Below the pieces are notes generated by a model that was not told where the DNA came from, did not search any database, and saw only the letters and a program-made list of their open reading frames with translations. From the NCBI GenBank assembly GCA_002362135.1, contig DETO01000020.1, positions 1 to 5,688 of the forward strand: a DNA stretch of 5,688 nucleotides, given 5' to 3'. A program made the position numbers and the translations under genes. The DNA comes from Ruminococcus sp. UBA3286 (GTDB lineage: Bacteria; Bacillota; Clostridia; Oscillospirales; Ruminococcaceae). Below, in pieces: positions 1 through 4,965 of this stretch (position 1 is the first letter of the stretch; each line of letters starts with the position of its first letter).

Positions 1-36
1 CAGCGTCCCCTGACATAATGCAGCACAAGTAAAAAT
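1..36 (-). repeat. Partial left copy of a dispersed multi-hairpin repeat (inverted relative to 5573-5688)
   Basis: The first 36 bases are nearly the reverse complement of 5573-5608. The inner 14 bases (23-36, GCACAAGTAAAAAT) match 5586-5573 exactly. Outward of these come one mismatch, a shared TAATGC, a two-base CA insertion and a CAGCGTC / CCCTGA block with a two-base indel. Only the inner end of this copy is in the window; the hairpin-rich remainder should lie to the left. The match ends just before the AT-rich DNA upstream of the rplU promoter. The repeat relationship is seen directly; calling it a dispersed family is inference from two copies. Confidence 0.75.
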
Positions 37-53
37 ATTTTTTCGAAAAGCTA

Positions 54-82
54 TTGACAAATTTTCGGAAATATGATAAAAT
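54..82 (+). promoter_or_regulatory. Sigma-A promoter of the rplU operon
   Basis: A perfect -35 hexamer TTGACA (54-59) is followed, after exactly 17 bases, by TAAAAT (77-82). An extended -10 TG dinucleotide lies at 74-75. The upstream DNA is AT-rich and includes the palindrome TTTTCGAAAA (40-49), which could help as an UP-like element. Transcription should start around 89, which is where the folded leader begins. The strength suits a ribosomal-protein operon. Confidence 0.88.
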
Positions 83-88
83 AATATT

Positions 89-166
89 GCCGCTTGTGAA
101 CAGGCTCTTTTTAAGTGTATTTACACGCCTGTGGCAGCGAGTTTTATAAAAAGGCAGGTGCCATAA
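89..166 (+). promoter_or_regulatory. Ribosomal protein L21 leader-like structured 5' UTR
   Basis: The transcribed leader of rplU can fold into nested helices. GCCGC (89-93) pairs with GTGGC (131-135), CAGGC (101-105) with GCCTG (127-131), and GTGT (115-118) with ACAC (123-126). The base at 131 is shared by the first two helices, so one end pair must open. The segment 127-131 can instead pair with CAGGT (155-159), which contains the rplU ribosome binding site AGGTG (156-160). The leader therefore has two mutually exclusive folds, one of which hides the start site. An L21 leader class that autoregulates rplU is known in Firmicutes; membership here rests on position and folding by eye, not on a covariance-model hit. 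Confidence 0.65.
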
Positions 167-478
167 ATGTACGCAGTTATTGAAACCGGTGGAAAGCAGT
201 ATCAGGTAAACGAGGGAGATGTTATCTTCATCGAGAAGCTTGCAGTTGAGGCTGACGAGGCAGTTACTTTTGATAAGATAGTAGCTCTCGGCGCTGACGA
301 CGGAATCAAGGTCGGAACTCCTTATGTTGAGGGTGCGTCCGTTGAAGCTAAGGTTCTGAAGAACGGCAAGGCTAAGAAGATCACTGTTTTCACTTACAAG
401 CCTAAGAAGGGCGAAAAGAAGAAGCAGGGTCACAGACAGCCTTACACTCAGGTAAAGATCGAAGCTATAAAGGCTTGA
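167..478 (+). CDS. rplU: 50S ribosomal protein L21
   Basis: This 103-residue protein has the usual length of bacterial L21, which binds 23S rRNA in the large subunit. The N-terminus MYAVIETGGKQYQV is the family signature. The C-terminal basic segment (about residues 79-101), including KKGEKKKQGHRQPYT, matches the rRNA-binding tail. The ATG has an AGGTG ribosome binding site at 156-160 with 6 bases of spacing. It is the first gene of the rplU-prp-rpmA operon, behind a strong promoter and a folded leader that probably provides autoregulation. Prp follows almost immediately: its ATG is two bases after the rplU stop, and its ribosome binding site lies inside the 3' end of rplU, which suggests translational coupling. 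Confidence 0.98.
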   Translation: MYAVIETGGKQYQVNEGDVIFIEKLAVEADEAVTFDKIVALGADDGIKVGTPYVEGASVEAKVLKNGKAKKITVFTYKPKKGEKKKQGHRQPYTQVKIEAIKA

Positions 479-480
479 TC

Positions 481-792
481 ATGGTTCGGGCAGTTTTTTA
501 CAGGAAAAACTTAAAATTTGTGGGATTCAAGATCAGCGGTCATACCGGATACGCAGAAAGAGGCACGGATATCGTCTGCGCCGCAGTATCTTCGGCTGTA
601 CAGCTGACTGTCAATCTTCTCTATGAATTCAAGACCGCTCCGAAGGTATGCACCGGCGGAGATTCCGTAGAATGCCGAATTAACGGCGATAATGATACGG
701 CGGCAAGAATTTTTAAACAGCTCATGCACCATTTTGAGCTTATTATTGAAGATTATCCCAAAACAATCAAAATCAATATTTCGGAGGTGTAA
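481..792 (+). CDS. prp: Ribosomal-processing cysteine protease Prp (YsxB family)
   Basis: Prp removes the N-terminal extension of ribosomal protein L27, a step shown to be essential in Staphylococcus aureus. The 103-residue product carries the family pattern GH(x)11C: His21 within SGHTGYA and Cys33 within GTDIVCAAVSS, the expected catalytic pair. A longer in-frame reading begins at a TTG at 475, but ATG 481 is preferred because AAAGG (469-473) sits 7 bases upstream of it and only 1 base from the TTG. The gene lies between rplU and rpmA, the conserved position, and its substrate L27 (next gene) has a matching cleavage site. The GGAGGTG ribosome binding site of rpmA lies within its last codons, so the two are likely coupled. 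Confidence 0.95.
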   Translation: MVRAVFYRKNLKFVGFKISGHTGYAERGTDIVCAAVSSAVQLTVNLLYEFKTAPKVCTGGDSVECRINGDNDTAARIFKQLMHHFELIIEDYPKTIKINISEV

Positions 793-794
793 GT

Positions 795-1076
795 ATGTTT
801 AAGATCAGTATGCAGTTCTTCGCTCATAAGAAGGGTGTTGGTTCTACAAAGAACGGTCGTGATTCAGAGTCCAAGAGACTCGGCGTTAAGCGCGCTGACG
901 GTCAGTTCGTAAAGGCAGGCAATATCATCGTTCGTCAGAGAGGTACACATATCCATCCCGGCGTTGGCGTTGGTATCGGTTCTGACGATACAATTTTCGC
1001 TACAGTAAGCGGAAAGGTTAAATTCGAGCGCCGCGGTCGTGACCGTAAGACGGTTTCTGTTTATACAGAGCAGTAA
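795..1076 (+). CDS. rpmA: 50S ribosomal protein L27 with Prp-cleavable N-terminal extension
   Basis: This 93-residue product is L27, a large-subunit protein whose N-terminal tail reaches toward the peptidyl-transferase centre. The core is clear: AHKKGVGSTKNGRDSESKRLG, the central motif IIVRQRGTHIHPG (residues 44-57) and the C-terminal FERRGRDRKTVSVY. The start is MFKISMQFF before AHKKG, a nine-residue extension ending in the QFF|A site that Prp proteases cut in S. aureus and other Firmicutes. Mature L27 should begin at Ala10. The ribosome binding site GGAGGTG (783-789) overlaps the end of prp, with 5 bases to the ATG. It is the last gene before an intrinsic terminator. Confidence 0.98.
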   Translation: MFKISMQFFAHKKGVGSTKNGRDSESKRLGVKRADGQFVKAGNIIVRQRGTHIHPGVGVGIGSDDTIFATVSGKVKFERRGRDRKTVSVYTEQ

Positions 1077-1097
1077 TCATACTATGATTGCGTCATA

Positions 1098-1124
1098 AAT
1101 CCCGAGCTTTTGCTTGGGATTTTT
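1098..1124 (+). terminator. Intrinsic terminator after rpmA
   Basis: AATCCCGAGC (1098-1107) pairs with GCTTGGGATT (1112-1121) through ten pairs, including one G-U, around a TTTT loop. A run of T residues (1120-1124) follows. This is a classic rho-independent terminator 22 bases after the rpmA stop. It separates the ribosomal-protein genes from obg and may be leaky, because no clear promoter is visible between it and obg. Confidence 0.88.
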
Positions 1125-1148
1125 CATTAGAGCGTATGGCAAGAATTT

Positions 1149-1176
1149 TTGACGCAGTCAACGGCAAAATTTGCCG
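1149..1176 (+). promoter_or_regulatory. Two abutting palindromes in the obg leader
   Basis: TTGAC-GCA-GTCAA (1149-1161) is a perfect 5-bp inverted repeat, immediately followed by CGGCAAA-A-TTTGCCG (1162-1176), a perfect 7-bp inverted repeat. As RNA they would form two adjacent short hairpins ending 12 bases before the obg ribosome binding site (1189-1193). As DNA they could be operator half-sites. TTGACG at 1149-1154 resembles a -35 box, but no -10 box lies at the proper distance. The symmetry is directly visible; the function is unknown. Confidence 0.5.
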
Positions 1177-1199
1177 AAAAGCCATTGTGGAGGTCAGAT

Positions 1200-2477
1200 A
1201 TGTTTGTTGATAAGGCTAAGATAAAAATTAAAGCGGGAGACGGCGGAGACGGCGCAGTTTCTTTTCACAGAGAAAAATATGTTGCGGCAGGCGGCCCCGA
1301 CGGCGGAGACGGCGGCAGAGGCGGCGACGTCGTTTTTCAGGCAGACGATAATTTTTCCACATTGGTGGATTTCAGATATAAACGCAAATATATGGCGGAA
1401 AGAGGTCAGAACGGTTCGTCGAGGAACTGCACGGGCAAAAGCGCGCCTCCGCTCATTATAAAAGTGCCGCGGGGAACTCTTATCCGCGACGCCGAAACAG
1501 GGCGTATCATGGCGGATATGTCCTCGGACGAGCCGAAGATCCTCGCAAAAGGCGGTATGGGCGGAAAGGGCAATGCGAATTTTGCAACGCCTACCAGACA
1601 GATTCCGAAATTTGCTAAACCCGGCTATCAGGGCGAGGAATTCGAGGTAACGCTGGAACTGAAACTTCTGGCGGACGTTGGGCTGGTCGGATTCCCGAAT
1701 GTAGGAAAATCGACGCTTATCTCCGTTGTCAGCGCGGCTAAGCCGAAAATCGCCAACTACCATTTCACTACGCTGACTCCCGTTCTCGGCGTCGTCAAGA
1801 CAGGCGAGGAGAAGTCTTTCGTTATGGCGGATATTCCCGGTCTTATCGAGGGCGCAGGCGACGGCGTGGGACTGGGTCATGAATTTCTCCGCCATGTTGA
1901 ACGCTGCCGTCTTATCGTTCACGTGGTCGATGTTTCGGGAATCGAGGGGCGCGACCCAAAAGAGGATTTTCGCATAATCAACGAGGAACTCGCAAAATTC
2001 GACGAGGAACTTGCAATGCGTCCGCAGATAGTTGCGGCTAACAAATCGGATATGGCAAGCGAAGAGCAGATAGAAGATTTCAGGAAATTTGTCGAAGAGC
2101 AGGGTATGCCGTTTTTCTGCATATCCGCGGCGACTACGCAGGGAACGCGCGAACTGGTAATGAAAATTGCCGAGGTTCTTGAAACTCTTCCGCCTATCAA
2201 GGAATATGAACCCGAACCGCTTACGCAGGCTGAACTTGACGATATGGCAGGCGCGGGAAAGCGTTTTGAGATAACCGAGGAGGACGGCGTTTATTACGTT
2301 GAAGCGCCGTGGATACAGCCTATCATGCGGACGGTCGACCCCGACGACTATTCTTCTCTGCAATATTTCCAGCGTGTGCTTATAAACAGCGGCATCATTG
2401 CGAAGCTTGAGGAAATGGGCGTCAAAGAGGGCGATACCGTAAACCTTGAGGGCTTTGAATTCGACTTTATTTATTGA
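1200..2477 (+). CDS. obg: GTPase Obg (CgtA), 50S ribosome assembly
   Basis: Obg is an essential GTPase that binds late 50S precursors and links ribosome assembly to (p)ppGpp and stress signalling. The 425-residue product is full length. The glycine-rich Obg fold covers residues 1-157 and has many GGDGG-type turns. The G domain follows, with G1 GFPNVGKST (164-172), G3 DIPGLIEGA (211-219), G4 NKSD (281-284) and G5 SAA (309-311). A C-terminal OCT domain runs from about 354 to 425, and a TTLTP sequence lies in the switch I region. A TTG 51 bases upstream would extend the frame, but ATG 1200 has GGAGG (1189-1193) at 6 bases and starts with the family's MFVDKAKI, so the longer form is rejected. mrnC starts 12 bases downstream. 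Confidence 0.98.
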   Translation: MFVDKAKIKIKAGDGGDGAVSFHREKYVAAGGPDGGDGGRGGDVVFQADDNFSTLVDFRYKRKYMAERGQNGSSRNCTGKSAPPLIIKVPRGTLIRDAETGRIMADMSSDEPKILAKGGMGGKGNANFATPTRQIPKFAKPGYQGEEFEVTLELKLLADVGLVGFPNVGKSTLISVVSAAKPKIANYHFTTLTPVLGVVKTGEEKSFVMADIPGLIEGAGDGVGLGHEFLRHVERCRLIVHVVDVSGIEGRDPKEDFRIINEELAKFDEELAMRPQIVAANKSDMASEEQIEDFRKFVEEQGMPFFCISAATTQGTRELVMKIAEVLETLPPIKEYEPEPLTQAELDDMAGAGKRFEITEEDGVYYVEAPWIQPIMRTVDPDDYSSLQYFQRVLINSGIIAKLEEMGVKEGDTVNLEGFEFDFIY

Positions 2478-2489
2478 TAAGAAAATAAT

Positions 2490-2891
2490 ATGGAAAAAAA
2501 GATTCTTTCCGAACGTGATGTGAATATGTACAGCCCGCTGAGTCTTGCGTTTCTCGGCGACAGCGTTTATGATACGCTTGTCCGCGAAATGCTGCTGAGG
2601 AGTGCGAATATGCCTGCTTCTAAGCTGCATTCAGCTAAGATTCGGCTGGTTTGCGCGGAATTTCAGTCGGCTGCATATGATATCCTTGCGGATAAACTGA
2701 CGGAAAAGGAAATGGCGGTTCTGAAACGCGGCAGGAATGCCACGGGAAATACAGTGCCGAAACACGCGGACGCGGCTGAATACAGGCGTGCAACTGCTGT
2801 GGAATGCCTTTTCGGTTATCTTTATCTTCTCGGCGAACACGACAGGATAGCGTCATTGTTTGGCGCGATAATTGACGAAAGCAAGCTATAA
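2490..2891 (+). CDS. mrnC: Mini-ribonuclease III (Mini-III), 23S rRNA maturation
   Basis: Mini-III is an RNase III-like enzyme without a dsRNA-binding domain. In Bacillus subtilis it trims the ends of 23S rRNA precursor, helped by ribosomal protein L3. This 133-residue product has the family length. It carries LAFLGDSVYD (residues 19-28) with the catalytic Asp24, the basic stretch KRGRNA (79-84), and EYRRATAVECLFGYLYLL (97-114) with catalytic Glu105. The ribosome binding site before ATG 2490 is weak (only a GATAAG-like stretch), so translation may depend on coupling to obg, which ends 12 bases earlier. ATG codon 13 is a possible shorter start but has no better site. Pairing with obg fits a role in large-subunit maturation. 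Confidence 0.94.
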   Translation: MEKKILSERDVNMYSPLSLAFLGDSVYDTLVREMLLRSANMPASKLHSAKIRLVCAEFQSAAYDILADKLTEKEMAVLKRGRNATGNTVPKHADAAEYRRATAVECLFGYLYLLGEHDRIASLFGAIIDESKL

Positions 2892-2905
2892 GGAGGTAAA
2901 AAATC

Positions 2906-3100
2906 ATGGACGAAATTCGTATTGAAAAAGAAGTTACAAAATCAGTGAGCAGAACCGCCGTCGGCGTATGTGCAGGTTTTGCGCTCGGTTTCCTTGTCGG
3001 AGCGTCGATAGTAGCTATCATCGATTATTATGATGATAAAAAAGAACAGCTCAGACGAATCAAGCGCGATTCCGACGAGAATTATATTTACTCAGAATAA
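2906..3100 (+). CDS. Small single-pass membrane protein with a glycine zipper, function unknown
   Basis: I do not recognise a family for this 64-residue protein. It has a charged N-terminus (residues 1-16), one hydrophobic helix (about 18-39) and a highly charged C-terminal tail (40-64). Within the helix, glycines fall at 20, 24, 28 and 32, a GxxxGxxxGxxxG glycine zipper that typically packs transmembrane helices together, which suggests self-association. No signal peptidase site is evident. Translation looks strong: AGGAGG at 2891-2896, overlapping the mrnC stop, with 9 bases to the ATG. The yebC ribosome binding site overlaps its own stop codon. Its position inside a ribosome-biogenesis operon is suggestive but does not establish a function. 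It is likely real because of the spacing and signals. Confidence 0.85.
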   Translation: MDEIRIEKEVTKSVSRTAVGVCAGFALGFLVGASIVAIIDYYDDKKEQLRRIKRDSDENYIYSE

Positions 3101-3113
3101 GGAGCGTTGAAAA

Positions 3114-3848
3114 ATGTCAGGTCATTCAAAATGGAATAATATCAAGCGTAAAAAGGAAGCTACCGACGCTGTAAAGGGTAAGATCTTTACCAAGATCGGC
3201 AGAGAGATCACCGTCGTTGTAAGAGAGGGCGGCCCCGACCCGAATAATAACAGCAAGCTTCGCGATCTTATTGCAAAGGCGAAAGCCAATAATGTGCCTA
3301 ACGATAATATCGATCGCGTTATCAAGAAAGCGGCAGGCGGCGAGGATAAGAACAACTACGAAACAATGGTTTACGAGGGCTACGGACCTAACGGCGTTGC
3401 GGTTATCGTTGAATGCCTTACGGACAACAAGAACAGAACCGCAGGCGACGTTCGCCATTATTTTGATAAATTCGGCGGAAACCTCGGTACTACGGGCTGC
3501 GTATCCTTTATGTTCAGCAAGAAGGGTATTGTTATTCTTGAAAATACCGGACTTGATGAGGACGCTGTTATGGACGATGTTTTCGAGTGCGGCGGAGACG
3601 ATTTCGACGTTACAGAAGAAACCGTGGAGATAGAGTGCGCTCCCGAAAATCTTTCAGCTGTGAGAGAGGGACTGACGGCTAAGGGCTATAATGTTATCTC
3701 GGCAGAAGCTGAAATGATCCCGGCAAATTATACCACGCTTACGGACGAGGAGCATATCAAGAAAATGAATCTTCTCCTTGAACATCTCGAAGATAATGAC
3801 GATGTTCAGAACGTGTATCATAACTGGGAAATGCCCGAAGAAGAGTAA
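3114..3848 (+). CDS. yebC: YebC/PmpR family translation factor or regulator
   Basis: The 244-residue product has the YebC family length. The hallmark N-terminus MSGHSKWNNIKRKKEATD is followed by GKIFTKIGREITVVVREGG in the helical first domain (about 1-75). Next come YEGYGPNGVAVIVECLTDNKNRT (about 89-111) and FGGNLGTTGCVSFMF (about 119-133) in the alpha/beta part. The family was first described as DNA-binding regulators (PmpR); more recent work assigns YebC members a ribosome-associated role relieving stalls at proline-rich sequences. Here the neighbours (obg, mrnC, upstream L21/L27) favour the translational role, though this is inference. The ribosome binding site TAAGGAG (3098-3104) includes the stop of the preceding gene, with 9 bases to the ATG. 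No plus-strand terminator with a T tract follows. Confidence 0.96.
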   Translation: MSGHSKWNNIKRKKEATDAVKGKIFTKIGREITVVVREGGPDPNNNSKLRDLIAKAKANNVPNDNIDRVIKKAAGGEDKNNYETMVYEGYGPNGVAVIVECLTDNKNRTAGDVRHYFDKFGGNLGTTGCVSFMFSKKGIVILENTGLDEDAVMDDVFECGGDDFDVTEETVEIECAPENLSAVREGLTAKGYNVISAEAEMIPANYTTLTDEEHIKKMNLLLEHLEDNDDVQNVYHNWEMPEEE

Positions 3849-3874
3849 TCTCGTCCTTGTGAACAGGTTTATAC

Positions 3875-3913
3875 AAAAAAGTGCAGAGCCTTGAATAAAC
3901 AGGTTCTGCACTT
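3875..3913 (-). terminator. Intrinsic terminator of the minus-strand small-gene module
   Basis: A 12-bp stem pairs 3879-3890 with 3902-3913 (one G-U pair) around an 11-base loop. On the minus strand it is followed by a run of six T residues (complement of 3875-3880), so it terminates transcription arriving from the small genes. On the plus strand the stem is followed by ATGAGATC without a T tract, so it is at best a weak terminator for yebC. It lies 29 bases beyond the stop of the 54-residue gene. Confidence 0.85.
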
Positions 3914-3941
3914 ATGAGATCGGATTATAGTTTGTGAAATA

Positions 3942-4106
3942 TCAATCTTGTTTTTTGTCATTTTTTTCGCTTGAACTTGTACCGGTCATACCCTTATCAA
4001 TTCTTTTAATGCCGTTGCGGATAGTTTCCGCAGCCTTATCAGCGTTTCCAGATTCGATAAGTGCAAGAATCGTATCAAGCAATAAGCATAATTCTTGCTT
4101 CGACAT
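3942..4106 (-). CDS. Small hypothetical protein (54 aa), second gene of the minus-strand module
   Basis: The 54-residue product is not recognised with confidence. The first 38 residues look helical: SKQELCLLLDTILALIESGN then ADKAAETIRNGIKRIDK, two amphipathic helices joined at a Gly-Asn turn. A polar, lysine-rich tail without hydrophobic residues follows. There is no signal peptide or membrane segment. The ATG at 4106 is chosen over an upstream in-frame TTG at 4154 because that TTG lies upstream of the -10 box. The ribosome binding site is modest (AAAGG at 4122-4118, about 11 bases away). Its own strong promoter (4143-4171) and a terminator 29 bases after the stop support a genuine transcription unit. 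DNA-binding or regulatory function is possible but not shown. Confidence 0.72.
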   Translation of the reverse strand: MSKQELCLLLDTILALIESGNADKAAETIRNGIKRIDKGMTGTSSSEKNDKKQD

Positions 4107-4137
4107 ACTTTTCACTACCTTTTCTATATTTTTTCTG

Positions 4138-4181
4138 CTTATATTATAACACAAAAAATATGATCGGTCAAGTGAAAAATC
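4138..4181. repeat. Direct repeat copy 1 (44 bp), carries promoter of the 54-aa gene
   Basis: This 44-base segment matches 4400-4443 in the same orientation with 42 identities; the differences are A4149/G4411 and A4175/G4437. Copies are offset by exactly 262 bases and flank the 59-residue gene. The repeat spans a complete minus-strand promoter including the spacer and about 10 bases upstream of the -35 box, and ends about at the transcription start. Similarity breaks off sharply on both sides. Confidence 0.95.
4143..4171 (-). promoter_or_regulatory. Sigma-A promoter for the 54-aa gene
   Basis: Read on the minus strand, TTGACC (4171-4166) and a perfect TATAAT (4148-4143) are separated by exactly 17 bases. 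The -10 box is 36 bases upstream of the ATG at 4106, leaving a short leader. The element lies inside direct repeat copy 1, so its spacer is nearly identical to that of the upstream copy. Confidence 0.85.
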
Positions 4182-4193
4182 TGAATTATCGGG

Positions 4194-4373
4194 TTAGTCT
4201 TCGGGAAGTTCCAACGGTTGAAGTTTCAACTTGATAAACTGAAGTTCTTCGTCAATTTCTTTGACCGTTTCGACTGCGCCTTCCCTTTTGGCAATCTTGC
4301 GCAAGCGACGAAATCTTTTATAATCGTCAAGTAAACGATCTTTTATTTCAATCTCACTTGGCACGTCTGGCAC
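4194..4373 (-). CDS. Small hypothetical protein (59 aa), first gene of the minus-strand module
   Basis: This 59-residue reading frame starts at GTG 4373 and ends with TAA at 4196-4194. The product begins MPDVPSEIEIKDRLLDDYKR and continues with a basic stretch FRRLRKIAKREG, then TVKEIDEELQFIKLKLQPLE, probably a charged amphipathic helix or short coiled coil. No family is recognised and there is no membrane segment or signal peptide. A G-rich ribosome binding site (complement of 4379-4390, AAAAGGGGGGTG) lies 5 bases upstream of the GTG; a second GTG at codon 4 is an alternative start. The promoter at 4405-4433 sits at the right distance. It is transcribed toward the 54-residue gene with no terminator between them, so readthrough is expected. 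Coding status rests on promoter, ribosome binding site and protein-like composition. Confidence 0.7.
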   Translation of the reverse strand: MPDVPSEIEIKDRLLDDYKRFRRLRKIAKREGAVETVKEIDEELQFIKLKLQPLELPED

Positions 4374-4399
4374 GTCGTCACCCCCCTTTTTATTTTGTA

Positions 4400-4443
4400 C
4401 TTATATTATAGCACAAAAAATATGATCGGTCAAGTGGAAAATC
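4400..4443. repeat. Direct repeat copy 2 (44 bp), carries promoter of the 59-aa gene
   Basis: This is the partner of 4138-4181, with 42 of 44 bases identical and the same orientation. It lies just upstream of the plus-strand acetyltransferase gene, so it also forms part of the divergent intergenic region there. Recombination between the two copies would remove the 59-residue gene and leave one intact promoter in front of the 54-residue gene. Confidence 0.95.
4405..4433 (-). promoter_or_regulatory. Sigma-A promoter for the 59-aa gene
   Basis: On the minus strand, TTGACC (4433-4428) and a perfect TATAAT (4410-4405) are 17 bases apart, the same architecture as the promoter at 4143-4171. The -10 box lies 31 bases upstream of the GTG at 4373. 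A possible opposing plus-strand promoter for the acetyltransferase (TTGTAC 4395-4400, TATGAT 4421-4426) has a 20-base spacer and is not convincing. Confidence 0.85.
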
Positions 4444-4464
4444 AAAAGCATAGAGGTGAATCAA

Positions 4465-4965
4465 ATGTCAATCAATATAACTAAAGTGAAATATTATCCC
4501 GAACTCGCCGAGGTCGCGGAGCTTGCCGATAAGATATGGCATGAATTTTTTGTTTCGATTTTAAGCGGCGGTCAGATAGATTATATGGTTGAAAAATTTC
4601 AATCCCTCAACGCAATGACCGAGCAGATTGAAAATCAGCGTTACAGCTATTTTGCGGTTCGTGAAGATGGCGAACTTATCGGCTATATCGGCATGAAGCC
4701 CGAACAGGACGACAGGTTTTTTCTTAGCAAGCTGTATCTCCGCAGCGATAAGCGCGGCAGGGGAACGGCTTCGCTCATGATGAAAAGGGTATTCGAAGAA
4801 GCCGTAAAATCGGGGAAAAATCGAGTTTATCTTACTGTCAACAAGCATAACGATCATGCCGTTGCGGTCTATAAAAAAATCGGATTCAGCATAATCGACG
4901 ACGTTGTCACGGATATCGGCAGCGGATATGTGATGGACGACTATATTATGGAATATACCCTGTAA
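4465..4965 (+). CDS. GNAT family N-acetyltransferase
   Basis: The 166-residue product is a GCN5-related acetyltransferase, which transfers an acetyl group from acetyl-CoA to an amine; the substrate cannot be told from sequence. The central strand YFAVREDGELIGYIGM (62-77) precedes motif A, LSKLYLRSDKRGRGTASLMM (88-106), whose R97-x-x-G100-x-A102 forms the pyrophosphate-binding loop. Motif B is VYLTVNKHNDHAVAVYKKIGF (121-141), with Tyr136 the likely general acid. The C-terminal MDDYIMEYTL is the usual closing strand. ATG 4465 is preferred over the in-frame GTG 4456 because that GTG lies inside the ribosome binding site AGAGGTG (4452-4458). It is divergent from the small-gene module and 42 bases upstream of mntP, with which it is probably co-transcribed. 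Confidence 0.94.
   Translation: MSINITKVKYYPELAEVAELADKIWHEFFVSILSGGQIDYMVEKFQSLNAMTEQIENQRYSYFAVREDGELIGYIGMKPEQDDRFFLSKLYLRSDKRGRGTASLMMKRVFEEAVKSGKNRVYLTVNKHNDHAVAVYKKIGFSIIDDVVTDIGSGYVMDDYIMEYTL

Noticed and set aside
93..104. Exact 12-base repeat CTTGTGAACAGG at 93-104 and 3856-3867
   Set aside because: One exact 12-base match is about what chance predicts in a window of this size, and the flanking bases do not match.
1076..1096. Small palindromes ATCATA-C-TATGAT and ATGA/TCAT after rpmA
   Set aside because: Very short and AT-rich; likely chance next to the real terminator.
1149..1199. N-terminal 17-residue extension of Obg from a TTG
   Set aside because: The extension covers the two palindromes and lacks a ribosome binding site; ATG 1200 has GGAGG at 6 bases and begins with the conserved Obg N-terminus.
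1194..2630. Long open frame of 478 codons antisense to obg
   Set aside because: It is the complement of the unmistakable obg and part of mrnC, has unusual His/Arg/Phe-rich composition, no ribosome binding site and no recognisable domain.
3934..4149. Plus-strand open frame of 71 codons opposite the 54-aa gene
   Set aside because: No start signals, and the opposite strand has promoter, ribosome binding site and terminator in the right order.
3942..4373. The two small minus-strand genes as a toxin-antitoxin pair
   Set aside because: Neither product resembles a known toxin or antitoxin, and each has its own promoter, unlike the usual single co-transcribed pair; size and adjacency alone are not enough.
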